Source: Betaproteobacteria bacterium (lineage in GTDB: Bacteria > Pseudomonadota > Gammaproteobacteria > Burkholderiales > SG8-41). From it: 64,000 nucleotides of DNA. The DNA is taken from the NCBI GenBank assembly GCA_016192825.1, contig JACPTK010000006.1, positions 1 through 64,000 of the forward strand. Direction: 5' to 3'. Positions 16,761-25,338 of this stretch are shown here, piece by piece; the stretch's first letter is position 1, and each line of letters starts with the position of its first letter. Made by a program: the position numbers and the translations under genes. The notes below the pieces were generated by a model. It was given only the letters and a program-made list of their open reading frames with translations, was not told the origin of the DNA and searched no databases.

Positions 16761-18323
16761 GTGACGCAAGTTCTCGCCCGCAAGTGGCGCCCCAGGACGT
16801 TCGCCGAGCTCGTCGGGCAGGAGCACGTGGTGCGGGCGCTCGAGAACGCGCTGACGCAGCAGCGGCTGCATCACGCCTATCTCTTCACCGGCACGCGCGG
16901 CGTGGGCAAGACCACGCTCGCGCGCATCATCGCCCGGGCGCTCAATTGCGAGTCCGGTGTGACCGCGACCCCATGCGGGCGCTGCGCGGCGTGCGTGGAA
17001 ATCGACACGGGCCGCTTCGTGGATCTGATCGAGCTCGACGCCGCTTCCAACACTCAGGTGGACAACATGCGCGAGCTGCTGGAGAGCGCGCTCTACGCCC
17101 CCACCGCCGGGCGCTACAAGGTCTACCTGATCGACGAGGTGCACATGCTGTCGCGCTCGGCTTTCAACGCCATGCTGAAGACGCTGGAGGAGCCGCCGCA
17201 GCACGTCAAGTTCATTCTCGCAACGACCGATCCCCAGAAGATCCCGGTCACGGTGCTGTCGCGCTGCCTGCAGTTCAATCTCAAGCAGATACCCCAGCAG
17301 CAGATCCGGGACCGCTTGCAGCGCGTTCTGGAGGCGGAAAACGTCCGCTACGAGGCCGCGGCGCTGCCGATGCTCGCGCGCGCAGCGCAGGGAAGCCTGC
17401 GCGATGCGCTGAGCCTCCTCGACCAGGCGATCGCCCATGGTGGCGGCAGCGTCGGCCAGGAATCCGTGCGCGCCATGCTCGGCGTGGTCGGGCACGACCA
17501 TCTTCATGCGATCCTGGGCGCGCTGGCGAAGCGCGACGGCGCCGCCCTGGTGGCGCAGGCCGCGCGCATGGAAGCGCTCAGCCTGTCCTTCGATTCCGCC
17601 CTCCAGGACCTCGCCTCGCTGCTGCACCGGCTGGCGCTGGCGCAAGCGGTGCCGGACGCGATCGCGGACGACGATCCCGACCGGACCGCGCTCGAGGAGC
17701 TGGCGAAGCAGTTTTCGCCGGAGGACCTGCAGCTGGACTACCAGATCGCGATTCAGGGCCGCGGCGATCTCGGCCTGGCGCCCGACGAGCGGGCCGGTTT
17801 CACGATGACGCTGTTGAGAATGCTGGCGTTCGCGCCGGCGGTTCAGGAGGACAGCGCCCCGGCGCCGCAGCGCGCGGCACCCTCGCGCCAGTCCGCGGGC
17901 GCGGCCCCGGCGGCGCCCGCTCCGGAATCAAAAAAAAACCCCGCTAATTCCGGCTGGCAGGAGCTGATTGGGGATCTGGGCCTGACCGGCATGGCCCGCA
18001 TGCTGGCGCAGCATTGCGAGCTGGTAGCGCGCGATGCGGCGCGCATCGAGCTGAAGCTCGCGCAGGCCCACCAGCACCTGCTCGACGGGCCGTACCAGGA
18101 TCGGCTGAAGGCCGCGCTCGAGCAGCGGCTCGGGGGGAGGATCCGGGTGGTTATCCAGCTGGCCGACAGCGCGGGGGCATCGCCGGCGGCGGTCGCCGAC
18201 CGGGACCGCCAGCAGCGGCAGGAGCAGGCCATCGCCGCCATCGAGCAGGATCCGTTCGTGCGCGAGCTGGTGGAAAACTTCGACGCGCGCATCGTGGGAT
18301 CCTCGATCAAACCGGCACAGTAA
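16761..18323 (+). CDS. dnaX: DNA polymerase III subunit tau (and probably gamma)
   Basis: A 520-residue clamp-loader ATPase. It opens with [20 protein letters not shown] (GTG start 16761, no clear Shine-Dalgarno), then Walker [12 protein letters not shown] near residues 44-54, zinc-binding CGRCAAC, Walker B LIDEVHML, the sensor 1 region and the domain III helices. After a proline/alanine linker comes the tau-specific part ([19 protein letters not shown] onward) that contacts DnaB and the polymerase alpha subunit. An A9 run at 17930-17938 sits at the domain III/IV border where E. coli makes gamma by frameshift. A -1 shift here gives a stop after about 395 residues. dnaX-ybaB-recR is the conserved order. 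Confidence 0.97.
   Translation: MTQVLARKWRPRTFAELVGQEHVVRALENALTQQRLHHAYLFTGTRGVGKTTLARIIARALNCESGVTATPCGRCAACVEIDTGRFVDLIELDAASNTQVDNMRELLESALYAPTAGRYKVYLIDEVHMLSRSAFNAMLKTLEEPPQHVKFILATTDPQKIPVTVLSRCLQFNLKQIPQQQIRDRLQRVLEAENVRYEAAALPMLARAAQGSLRDALSLLDQAIAHGGGSVGQESVRAMLGVVGHDHLHAILGALAKRDGAALVAQAARMEALSLSFDSALQDLASLLHRLALAQAVPDAIADDDPDRTALEELAKQFSPEDLQLDYQIAIQGRGDLGLAPDERAGFTMTLLRMLAFAPAVQEDSAPAPQRAAPSRQSAGAAPAAPAPESKKNPANSGWQELIGDLGLTGMARMLAQHCELVARDAARIELKLAQAHQHLLDGPYQDRLKAALEQRLGGRIRVVIQLADSAGASPAAVADRDRQQRQEQAIAAIEQDPFVRELVENFDARIVGSSIKPAQ
17922..17953 (+). promoter_or_regulatory. Probable dnaX frameshift/slippage site (tau to gamma)
   Basis: Nine consecutive A (17930-17938) encode Ser-Lys-Lys-Asn. 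Reading that slips back one base gives Lys-Pro-Arg and a TAA at 17945-17947, for a product of about 395 residues. CCGGAAT (17922-17928) and ATTCCGG (17947-17953) form an inverted repeat with the A run in its loop. The position matches the gamma/tau border known from E. coli and Thermus. Confidence 0.65.
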
Positions 18324-18334
18324 GGAGATCGGCA

Positions 18335-18658
18335 ATGAAGGGCGGGATCGGCAACCTGATGAAGCAGGCGCAGCTCATGCAGGAGAACATGAAGAAGCTG
18401 CAGGAGCAGCTGGCCGGCATGGAAATCGAAGGGCAGGCGGGCTCGGGGCTGGTGAAGGTCATCATGACCGGCCGGCACGAGGTGAAGCGCGTGACGATTG
18501 CCCCCGATCTGCTCGCCGAGGACCGGGAGATGCTGGAAGACCTGGTCGCGGCGGCGGTCAACGACGCCGCGCGGCAGGTGGAGGCGGCCACGCAGGAAAA
18601 GATGGCGGGAGTCACCGCCGGGCTGCCCCTGCCGCCAGGATTGAAACTGCCGTTTTGA
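18335..18658 (+). CDS. ybaB: YbaB/EbfC nucleoid-associated protein
   Basis: A 107-residue protein starting [20 protein letters not shown] after a GGAGA ribosome site 12 bp downstream of dnaX. It has the two long helices and central sheet of YbaB ([32 protein letters not shown]). YbaB dimers bind DNA and affect nucleoid organisation. Its fixed position between dnaX and recR supports the identification, although its exact link to recombination repair is unsettled. Confidence 0.95.
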   Translation: MKGGIGNLMKQAQLMQENMKKLQEQLAGMEIEGQAGSGLVKVIMTGRHEVKRVTIAPDLLAEDREMLEDLVAAAVNDAARQVEAATQEKMAGVTAGLPLPPGLKLPF

Positions 18659-18736
18659 TCCTAAATTGAAATACCCGGTTCAGCGTATGAGTTGACGATG
18701 CATCACCGCCCTGCGATCCATCTGTCGTCTTCAATT

Positions 18737-18767
18737 ATCGAGCGATGAAGGCACCTTCATCGCTCGA
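18737..18767. promoter_or_regulatory. Near-perfect palindrome across the recR start codon
   Basis: ATCGAGCGATGAAGG (18737-18751) is exactly inverted as CCTTCATCGCTCGAT (18753/4-18767 with a 2-bp centre). The recR ATG (18745-18747) lies in the left arm. In RNA it would form a stem of about 14 bp that hides the start codon. It could control recR translation or be an artefact of a templated copying event. Confidence 0.6.
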
Positions 18768-19341
18768 TGAGCTGATCGCGGCGCTGCGCTGCCTTCCGGG
18801 AGTCGGACCCAAGTCGGCGCAGCGCATGGCCTATCACCTGCTGCAGCGCGATCCGTCGGGCGCGGCGAGACTCGCCGCGGCGCTTACCCAGGCCCTGACC
18901 CGGGTCCGTCACTGCGAAAGTTGCAACAATTATTGCGAAGAGGCCGTGTGCGGGTTGTGCAAATCGCCGAGGCGCGATCCTTCACTGTTGTGCGTGGTGG
19001 AGGGGCCGGGCGATCTGCTCATGATGGAGCAGGCGCAGTGCTACCAGGGGCTTTACTTCGTCCTGATGGGGGCGCTCTCGCCCCTCGACGGCATCGGGCC
19101 GCGCGAGATTCATCTCGACCGGCTGATTCCAAGGGCGACCGACGGCGTGGTGCGGGAGGTGATCCTGGCCACGAACTTCACCGTGGAGGGAGAAGCCACC
19201 GCCCATTACGTCGGCGAAGCCTTGCGCGCGCGCGGCCTGAAAGTGACCCGCATCGCGCGCGGGCTGCCGGTGGGCGGGGAGATCGAGCACGTGGACAGCG
19301 GCACGCTTGCCCAAGCCGTACTCGAGCGGCGGGAAGCCTGA
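18745..19341 (+). CDS. recR: Recombination mediator RecR
   Basis: A 198-residue protein of normal length. It has an N-terminal helix-hairpin-helix ([20 protein letters not shown]), a four-Cys zinc finger ([16 protein letters not shown]), a Toprim domain ([15 protein letters not shown]) and a C-terminal Walker-B-like end. RecR rings with RecO load RecA at single-stranded gaps. The start codon sits in a 32-bp palindrome, and no separate Shine-Dalgarno is visible. Third gene of the dnaX-ybaB-recR block. Confidence 0.97.
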   Translation: MKAPSSLDELIAALRCLPGVGPKSAQRMAYHLLQRDPSGAARLAAALTQALTRVRHCESCNNYCEEAVCGLCKSPRRDPSLLCVVEGPGDLLMMEQAQCYQGLYFVLMGALSPLDGIGPREIHLDRLIPRATDGVVREVILATNFTVEGEATAHYVGEALRARGLKVTRIARGLPVGGEIEHVDSGTLAQAVLERREA

Positions 19342-19417
19342 GAAATTCGCCAGGACCGGCCCCGGCGAATATCTCGGGCCGAGCCATTTCAACAACGCGG
19401 CGAGAATCGCGCCTGTC

Positions 19418-20260
19418 ATGACAAACATCCGGCCCACTTCCGCATCGACCAGCACGGTCAAGCTGCAGAAGGCGCTGGCGCAGGCCGGATTGGGCTCGCG
19501 CCGCGAGATGGAACAGTGGATCAGCGCCGGCCGCGTCACGGTGAATGGCGTGAAAGCGCGGCTCGGCGCGCGGGTCGGCGCAAGCGATGAGGTGAAAGTC
19601 GACGGGCGTCTGGTGCGGGCGGCGGTATCCTCGCGCTTGCCGCGGGTGCTGCTCTATCACAAGCCCGAGGGGGAGATCGTCAGCCGCGACGACCCCGCCG
19701 GCCGTCCAAGCGTGTTCGACAAATTGCCGCAGTTGCGCGGCGCGAAATGGCTGGCTGTCGGGCGCCTCGACTTCAACAGCTGCGGGCTGCTGGTGTTCAC
19801 CACCTCCGGTGAGCTCGCCAACCGCATGATGCATCCGAGTCACGAGCTGGAACGGGAATACGCGGTGCGCGTGCTCGGCACGCTCACCGAAGGGCAGACC
19901 GCCAGGTTGCTCTCCGGCATCCAGCTGGACGACGGCGTGGCGCGCTGTGATTCCGTCGTGCCCGAAGGCGGGGAGGGCGCTAATCGCTGGTACCGTCTCG
20001 TGCTCAAGGAAGGCCGCAACCGCATCGTGCGCAGGCTGTTCGAGGCCCTGGGATTGAGAGTCAGCCGGCTGATGCGGATACGGTTTGGTCCGCTCGCGCT
20101 TCCGCCGCGGCTGCGGCGCGGGCAGGTTCTGGAGCTCGGTTCCGCGGAAACGCGCCAGTTGCTCACCGCGCTCGGGATGCCGGCGCCCGCGCCGCCGAGG
20201 GGAGGCGCTCGCGGGTCAGCAGGAACACATCGCCGCCACCGGGCGTATCGAGCCAGATGA
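19418..20260 (+). CDS. rluB: 23S rRNA pseudouridine synthase (RluB/RsuA family)
   Basis: A 280-residue enzyme. The N-terminal S4 RNA-binding domain (KLQKALAQAGLGSRREMEQW, then ISAGRVTVNGVKA) is followed by the RsuA-type catalytic domain with VGRLDFNSCGLLVFTT containing the catalytic Asp. The KPEGEIVSRDD segment and the closing IRFGPLALPPRLRRGQ favour RluB (23S psi2605) over RsuA or RluE. ATG 19418 is chosen; the frame is open further upstream but that part overlaps recR. Its last 98 bp overlap the end of the convergent prmB gene. Confidence 0.88.
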   Translation: MTNIRPTSASTSTVKLQKALAQAGLGSRREMEQWISAGRVTVNGVKARLGARVGASDEVKVDGRLVRAAVSSRLPRVLLYHKPEGEIVSRDDPAGRPSVFDKLPQLRGAKWLAVGRLDFNSCGLLVFTTSGELANRMMHPSHELEREYAVRVLGTLTEGQTARLLSGIQLDDGVARCDSVVPEGGEGANRWYRLVLKEGRNRIVRRLFEALGLRVSRLMRIRFGPLALPPRLRRGQVLELGSAETRQLLTALGMPAPAPPRGGARGSAGTHRRHRAYRAR

Positions 20261-21053
20261 ACGGCAGGCGCGGGTAGGCCCGCTCCACCGCATCGCGGGC
20301 GCTCCCGATTTCGACCACCAGCAGGCCGCGCGGAGTGAGATGACACCGCGCGGCACCCAGTAACCGCCGCACGATATCAAGGCCATCCATGCCGCCGGCG
20401 AGCGCCGTGCGGGGCTCGTGCCGGTACTCGCGTGGCAGACGCTGCATGCGCCGCGTCGTCACGTACGGCGGATTGCAGACGACGAGGTCGTAACGCTGTT
20501 CGCGCAGCGCGGAAAACAGATCGGATTCAACCAGGCGGATGCGGCGGCCCAGCCGGTGGCGCCGGACGTTGATTCGCGCCACGGCGAGCGCGTCCGGAGA
20601 GACATCGGCGGCATCGATCCTGGCGCGCGGAAAGCGTTTCGCCAGCAGGACCGCGAGGCAGCCCGATCCGGCGCACAGGTCCAGCGCCGTGCGGATCTCC
20701 CCGGTTCCGGGGAGCCACGGGTCGAGCTGATCCGGCAGCAAGCCGGCGATATGGGAGCGGGGGACGATGACCCGCTCGTCCACGTAGAATCGGTTCCCCG
20801 CAAGCCACGCCTCCCGGGTCAGGTAGGCCGCCGGCTTGCGGCTGCGGATGCGGCGCTCGAAGAGATTCAGCACGCGACGTGCATCGCGCAAGCCGACGGG
20901 CCGTGCAAGCGCCGTTGGCGTCGCGCCGGGCGGCAGTCTCAGCGCGTGCAGGGTGAGGTAGGCCGCCTCGTCGCGGGCATTGCCCGTGCCGTGGCCGAAA
21001 ACGAGTCCGGCGGCGCGGAAACGGCGGCTACCGCTGCGCACCAGCCCGCCCAC
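20163..21053 (-). CDS. prmB: Ribosomal protein uL3 glutamine methyltransferase
   Basis: A SAM-dependent methyltransferase of the PrmB/HemK family. Motif I is LDLCAGSGCLAVLLA, and the NPPY motif (VVCNPPYVT) binds the Gln side chain. The N-terminal FGHGTGNARDEAAYL is a PrmB hallmark. GTG at 21053 (VGGLVRSGSRRFRAAGLVF) fits the family N-terminus; the frame is open back to 21149 inside a heptamer repeat, which would add residues with no family counterpart. It methylates the glutamine of L3. The C-terminal tail overlaps rluB by 98 bp. Confidence 0.88.
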   Translation of the reverse strand: MGGLVRSGSRRFRAAGLVFGHGTGNARDEAAYLTLHALRLPPGATPTALARPVGLRDARRVLNLFERRIRSRKPAAYLTREAWLAGNRFYVDERVIVPRSHIAGLLPDQLDPWLPGTGEIRTALDLCAGSGCLAVLLAKRFPRARIDAADVSPDALAVARINVRRHRLGRRIRLVESDLFSALREQRYDLVVCNPPYVTTRRMQRLPREYRHEPRTALAGGMDGLDIVRRLLGAARCHLTPRGLLVVEIGSARDAVERAYPRLPFIWLDTPGGGDVFLLTRERLPSAARAPASRAR

Positions 21054-21079
21054 GGTGCGCGGGACGGCCCCCGGAACCC

Positions 21080-21200
21080 CAGTTTTTAGTCTTGAGTGTT
21101 GAATTTTGAGTTGAGCGTTGCCCGATTTTTTCAACTCAACACTCAGCACTCAGCACTCAGCACTCAGCACTCAGCACTCAGCACTCAGCACTCAAAACTG
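21080..21200. repeat. Heptad-type inverted repeat, site A, with seven tandem CACTCAG units
   Basis: CACTCAG repeats seven times without change (21140-21188), followed by a variant CACTCAA. The left half (21080-21120) is a degenerate inverted match also in 7-nt steps (TGAGTGT, TGAATTT, TGAGTTG). The outer ends CAGTTTT and AAAACTG pair exactly. A T-rich loop lies at 21121-21131. It fills the gap between pilU and prmB, both on the minus strand. Copy number could vary by replication slippage. Confidence 0.85.
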
Positions 21201-21202
21201 AT

Positions 21203-22369
21203 CTACCCCAGCGCGTCGAGGTTCAGTTTGATGCTGGTGATATCGTCGGGCGCGGGCGGCTTGGTGGCGCCCGCGGCCGGGGCCGCCGCGGCGCCCGCAG
21301 CGCCCGTGGGTTTCGGGGCGTTGGAGAGCAGCCAGTGCAGGTTGGTAGGCGAATCGGAGGCCGCCATCGCTTCCTCCACTGCCACCTTGCCGCTGGTAAT
21401 CAGCTGGAACAGCGCCTGCTCGAAGGATTGGGACCCGGGCGCGAGGCTCTGCTCGAGCGCGTCCTTGATCTGGCCGAGCTCGCCGTTCTTGATCAGCTCC
21501 TGGATGTGCTTGGTATTGAGCAGGATTTCAACCGCGGGTATGCGCTTGCCGTCCACCGTACGCACCAGGCGTTGCGAGATCACTGCCCGCAATGCGATCG
21601 AGAGGTCCGCCAGCAGCGCCTCGCGGGCATCGCGCGGGAAGAAGTTGATGATGCGGTTCAGCGCATTGTAGCTGTTGTTGGCATGCAGGGTGGACATGCA
21701 CAGGTGGCCGGTCTGGGCGAACAACAGCGCATTCTGCAGCGTCGGCTGGTCGCGGATTTCGCCGATCATGATCAGGTCGGGCGCCTCGCGCATCGCGCTG
21801 ATCAGGGCGCTCCCGTAGCTGTGCGTGTCGACGCGAACCTCGCGCTGATTGACGATCGATTTCTTGTGCCTGAACATGAATTCGACGGGATCCTCGATCG
21901 TCAGGATATGGCCGGTCTTCGTGCTGTTGCGGTGGTCGATCATGGAGGCCATGGTGGTGGACTTGCCGGAGCCGGTCGAGCCGACCACCAGGATCAGGCC
22001 CAGCTTCTCCATGATGACTTCCTTGAGGATCGGCGGCAGTCCCAGGGACTCGAACGCCGGCACGTCCGGCTTGACGAAGCGGATCACCATCGCCACGGTG
22101 TTTTTCTGGCGGAAGATGTTGATGCGGAAATTGCCGAGCTCGCCGCCGCTCTGCGCGAAGTTCATCTCCTGCACCGACTCGAATTCCTTGATCTGCGCCT
22201 CCGTCATCAGCTCGTAGCAGATCTTCTTGCACTGCTCGGCGTCGAGCGCCTGGTTGTTGATCGGCATGACCACGCCGTTGATCTTGATCTGGATCGGCGC
22301 CCCGACGGTAAAAAAGAGGTCGGAGGCCTGCTTGTCGGCCATCAGCTTGAACAGCGGCGTCACGAACAT
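21203..22369 (-). CDS. pilU: Type IV pilus retraction ATPase PilU (PilT/PilU family)
   Basis: A 388-residue ATPase. It begins FVTPLFKLMADKQASDLFFT, typical of PilU, and then shows Walker A VGSTGSGKST, the Asp box IEDPVEF, Walker B IMIGEIRDQPTLQ and the His box STLHANN. An alanine/proline-rich tail (GAAGAAAAPAAG) is added at the C-terminus. PilU assists PilT in pulling back pili. pilT, usually adjacent in beta- and gammaproteobacteria, is not here. A small open frame (22431-22559) lies upstream on the same strand. Confidence 0.9.
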   Translation of the reverse strand: MFVTPLFKLMADKQASDLFFTVGAPIQIKINGVVMPINNQALDAEQCKKICYELMTEAQIKEFESVQEMNFAQSGGELGNFRINIFRQKNTVAMVIRFVKPDVPAFESLGLPPILKEVIMEKLGLILVVGSTGSGKSTTMASMIDHRNSTKTGHILTIEDPVEFMFRHKKSIVNQREVRVDTHSYGSALISAMREAPDLIMIGEIRDQPTLQNALLFAQTGHLCMSTLHANNSYNALNRIINFFPRDAREALLADLSIALRAVISQRLVRTVDGKRIPAVEILLNTKHIQELIKNGELGQIKDALEQSLAPGSQSFEQALFQLITSGKVAVEEAMAASDSPTNLHWLLSNAPKPTGAAGAAAAPAAGATKPPAPDDITSIKLNLDALG

Positions 22370-22430
22370 GGTCGGTTACCTCTTGAGTATGGATCTCGGG
22401 CCTTCGAGCAGGCCGGTTTTAGGGGCGGAA

Positions 22431-22559
22431 TCAGCTGCGGCCAGCTGCTCGATGGACGGGTATTGAACTTCGCCCGGCGTGGTCCGCAACCGGGGCGTCG
22501 AACTTGGTCCTGCCCTCGATGTAGAACGTGCGCGCGATTTCCGGCTTGAGTAAGCCCAT
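22431..22559 (-). pseudogene. Small open frame upstream of pilU, possibly frameshifted
   Basis: ATG at 22559 is preceded by AGGGGA and gives MGLLKPEIARTFYIEGRTKF and on, 42 residues to a stop at 22431. From about 22470 a second frame reads GEVQYPSIEQLAAADSAPKT and ends near 22376, just before pilU. The two halves together look more protein-like than either alone, which suggests one short gene of about 60 codons with a frameshift. No family was recognised. Confidence 0.3.
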
Positions 22560-22670
22560 TGTCCCCTGTCCTGCGGTTGACGCGGCTGCGCGTCGGCCGC
22601 GGTCATCCCGCAACCGGTTACAGTTTAGGCAATTATCCCCATTTGGGAGAGGGATGGAAAGCTGCCGGCG

Positions 22671-23492
22671 TCAATCGCTGCGCAGCAGCTCGTTGATGCT
22701 GGTCTTGGCGCGGGTCTTCGCGTCCACCTGCTTGACGATGACGACGCAGTAAAGGCTGCAGCGGCCGTCCGCCGCGGGCAGGCTCCCCGGCACCACCACC
22801 GAGCCCGCCGGCACGCGCCCGTAGAGAATTTCGCCGGTCTGGCGGTGGTAGAGACGGGTGCTGGCCCCGATGAAGACGCCCATCGAGATGACCGACCCTT
22901 CCTCGACCACGACGCCCTCCACGATCTCGGAGCGCGCGCCGATGAAGCAGTTGTCCTCGATGATGGTGGGATTGGCCTGCAGCGGTTCCAGCACTCCGCC
23001 GATGCCCACGCCGCCCGAGAGATGGACGTTCTTGCCGATCTGGGCGCAGGAGCCGACGGTGGCCCACGTGTCCACCATGGTGCCTTCGTCGACGTAGGCG
23101 CCGATGTTGACGAAAGAGGGCATCAGCACCACGTTCCGCGCGATGTAGGCGCCCTTGCGCGCGGCGGCAGGCGGCACCACGCGAAATCCGCCCTGCTCGA
23201 ACGCCTGCGGCGTGTAATCGGAGAACTTCGCGGCGACCTTGTCGTAGTACTGGGTGTAGCCGTCCTTCATCACGACGTTGTCCTGCAGCCGGAACGACAG
23301 CAGCACCGCCTTCTTGAGCCACTGGTGGGTGATCCATTTGCCGCGCGTCTTTTCCGCGACGCGCGCCTTGCCCTGGTCGAGCAGCTCGACGGCCCGGCCG
23401 ACGGCGCGCTTCACCTCCGCGTCCGCATTGGACGGGCTCAAGTCGGCGCGGCGTTCCCACGCTCGATCAATAATGGTCTGCAACTCGGACAT
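22671..23492 (-). CDS. dapD: 2,3,4,5-tetrahydropyridine-2,6-dicarboxylate N-succinyltransferase
   Basis: A 273-residue hexapeptide-repeat (left-handed beta-helix) acyltransferase of normal length. Signatures are the N-terminal helical region ([17 protein letters not shown]), [20 protein letters not shown], the repeats [20 protein letters not shown] and [20 protein letters not shown], and [17 protein letters not shown]. It succinylates tetrahydrodipicolinate with succinyl-CoA in lysine/diaminopimelate synthesis. It sits 20 bp downstream of dapC on the same strand, giving two successive steps of the succinylase branch in one operon. Confidence 0.97.
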   Translation of the reverse strand: MSELQTIIDRAWERRADLSPSNADAEVKRAVGRAVELLDQGKARVAEKTRGKWITHQWLKKAVLLSFRLQDNVVMKDGYTQYYDKVAAKFSDYTPQAFEQGGFRVVPPAAARKGAYIARNVVLMPSFVNIGAYVDEGTMVDTWATVGSCAQIGKNVHLSGGVGIGGVLEPLQANPTIIEDNCFIGARSEIVEGVVVEEGSVISMGVFIGASTRLYHRQTGEILYGRVPAGSVVVPGSLPAADGRCSLYCVVIVKQVDAKTRAKTSINELLRSD

Positions 23493-23511
23493 ACGGCGAT
23501 TCTACCTCCTG

Positions 23512-24732
23512 TTAAAACGGACTGCTCCAGCAGCCGTTTGTGAGGGATTCGACGAAAGCGCGAATCCGCCGCGCGGCCTCGACGCACTCGGCGTGGGAGG
23601 CGACCAGCGCGATGCGGACGCGGTTCGCGCCCGGGTTCACGCCGCGCGCCTCGCGCGCGAGGAAGCTCCCGGGCAGCACCGACACCGCCTGTTCTTGATG
23701 AAGGCGGCGGGCGAATTCCGGGTCCGGCAGTGGCGTCTTCGGCCACAAGTAGAAGGCCGCGTCCGGCATCTCAACGTCGAGAACGGGGCGCAGAATCGCG
23801 AGCACCGCGGCGAATTTCTCGCGGTACAGGCGGCGATTCTCGACAACGTGCGCCTCGTTCTGCCACGCGGCGGCGCTCGCCGCTTGAACCGGGGGGGGCA
23901 TGGCGCAGCCCTGGTAGGTGCGGTAGAGCAGGAATTTCCCGAGTACGGCCGCGTCCCCCGCGACGAACCCGGAGCGCATGCCCGGCACGTTGGAGCGCTT
24001 GGAGAGGCTGGAAAACATCACCAGCCGCGGGTAACCGTGGCGGCCGAGCTGCTGCGCGGCCTGCAACGCGCCGAGGGGCGGCCGCGATTCATCGAAATAG
24101 ATCTCGGCGTAACATTCATCGGAAGCGATGACAAAGCCGTGGCGGTCGGAAAGCTCGAACAGCCGCTTCCACTCCTCCAGCGACATCACGTGGCCGGTCG
24201 GGTTGCCCGGCGAGCACACGTAGACGAGCTGGGCGCGCTGCCACGTCGCTTCGGGCAGCTCGTCGAAGCGGAAGGCGTAGCCGTTCTGCTGCAGATTGTG
24301 CAGATAATGCGGTTGGGCGCCCGCGAGCAGCGCTGCGCCCTCGTAAATCTGGTAGAACGGATTGGGACAGACCACGACCGGATCCGGGCGCGACGTGTCG
24401 ACCACCGCCTGGGCGATCGCGAACAACGCTTCGCGGCTGCCGTTCACCGGAATGACTTCCTTTTCGGGATCGACGGCCGGCAGCCCGTAACGGCGCTTCA
24501 GCCAGCCGGCGATCGCCGAGCGCAACGGCTCGCCGCCGAGCGTCAGCGGGTAGCTCGCCAGCCCGTCGAGATGCTCGACCAGTGCCTGCCGGATGAATGC
24601 CGCTGTGGGATGCCTGGGCTCACCGATATATAACGCGATCGGATCCTGCCCGGCTCGGGGCTCCACGCCCTGCAGCAGGGTTCTCAGTTGCTGGAACGGG
24701 TACGTTTGAAGCCGCTCGAGATCGGGATTCAC
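23512..24732 (-). CDS. dapC: Succinyldiaminopimelate transaminase
   Basis: A 406-residue fold-type I PLP aminotransferase. It shows IALYIGEPRHPTAAFI, VNGSREALFA, PNPFYQIYEGAALLAGA, CSPGNPTG, ASDECYAEIYFDE and the Schiff-base Lys in FSSLSKRSNVPGMRSGF. It transfers an amino group to N-succinyl-2-amino-6-ketopimelate, the step after DapD. The neighbouring dapD supports this over a general aspartate transaminase. Length is normal. Confidence 0.93.
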   Translation of the reverse strand: MNPDLERLQTYPFQQLRTLLQGVEPRAGQDPIALYIGEPRHPTAAFIRQALVEHLDGLASYPLTLGGEPLRSAIAGWLKRRYGLPAVDPEKEVIPVNGSREALFAIAQAVVDTSRPDPVVVCPNPFYQIYEGAALLAGAQPHYLHNLQQNGYAFRFDELPEATWQRAQLVYVCSPGNPTGHVMSLEEWKRLFELSDRHGFVIASDECYAEIYFDESRPPLGALQAAQQLGRHGYPRLVMFSSLSKRSNVPGMRSGFVAGDAAVLGKFLLYRTYQGCAMPPPVQAASAAAWQNEAHVVENRRLYREKFAAVLAILRPVLDVEMPDAAFYLWPKTPLPDPEFARRLHQEQAVSVLPGSFLAREARGVNPGANRVRIALVASHAECVEAARRIRAFVESLTNGCWSSPF

Positions 24733-24840
24733 AAGGTCAGGCGCGGCGTGGCAGGCGCGCGGCCGGCGTTCATGGATAAGGTCGCGGATTATAAAAGGTT
24801 TCCGCGACGGCGTGCCAGGTCCGGGGCGGCCGTACCTGGC

Positions 24841-25260
24841 CTAACGGCGCGTGTCGGACGCCGCGGGCAGGGCCGAGAGATCCACCACCGGGCGGGATTT
24901 CCATCCCGGCTTCACGTGTTCGGCGACCACCGTGGTGAAGATGCCCCCGCGCACGTTGAACCGGGCCGTGAGCCGCATGAAGCGCGGGCGCGCGGCGCGC
25001 ACCAGATCGTCGAGAATACGGTTGGTCACGGCTTCATGGAACGCGCCTTCGTCGCGGTACGACCAGACGTACAGCTTGAGGCTCTTCAGTTCGATGCAGC
25101 GCCGGTCCGGCACGTAGTCGAGGACGAGCGTGGCGAAGTCGGGCTGACCGGTGCGCGGACACAGGCAGGTAAACTCCGGTATTTCCATGTGAATCCGGAA
25201 ATCGCGCGCCGGATCCGGATTGGAAAAGGTCGCCAGCCTGCGGCTTGGCTTGCTCGGCAT
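24841..25260 (-). CDS. queF: NADPH-dependent 7-cyano-7-deazaguanine reductase (type I)
   Basis: A 139-residue unimodular QueF. The catalytic Cys lies in [14 protein letters not shown] and the NADPH-binding QueF motif is [20 protein letters not shown]. The enzyme reduces the nitrile preQ0 to preQ1 for queuosine in tRNA. Divergent from smc across 78 bp, which must contain both promoters. Normal length. Confidence 0.95.
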   Translation of the reverse strand: MPSKPSRRLATFSNPDPARDFRIHMEIPEFTCLCPRTGQPDFATLVLDYVPDRRCIELKSLKLYVWSYRDEGAFHEAVTNRILDDLVRAARPRFMRLTARFNVRGGIFTTVVAEHVKPGWKSRPVVDLSALPAASDTRR

Positions 25261-25338
25261 TATCGCGGCGGCCCAAATCCGTTAAAATATCCCTGCTAAA
25301 TAGCCTGCGGATTATAACCTCACATAAGAACCTCTCAA

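Noticed and set aside
21140-21195. CACTCAG array considered as a CRISPR array
   Set aside because: The units are contiguous 7-mers without spacers and no cas genes are present.
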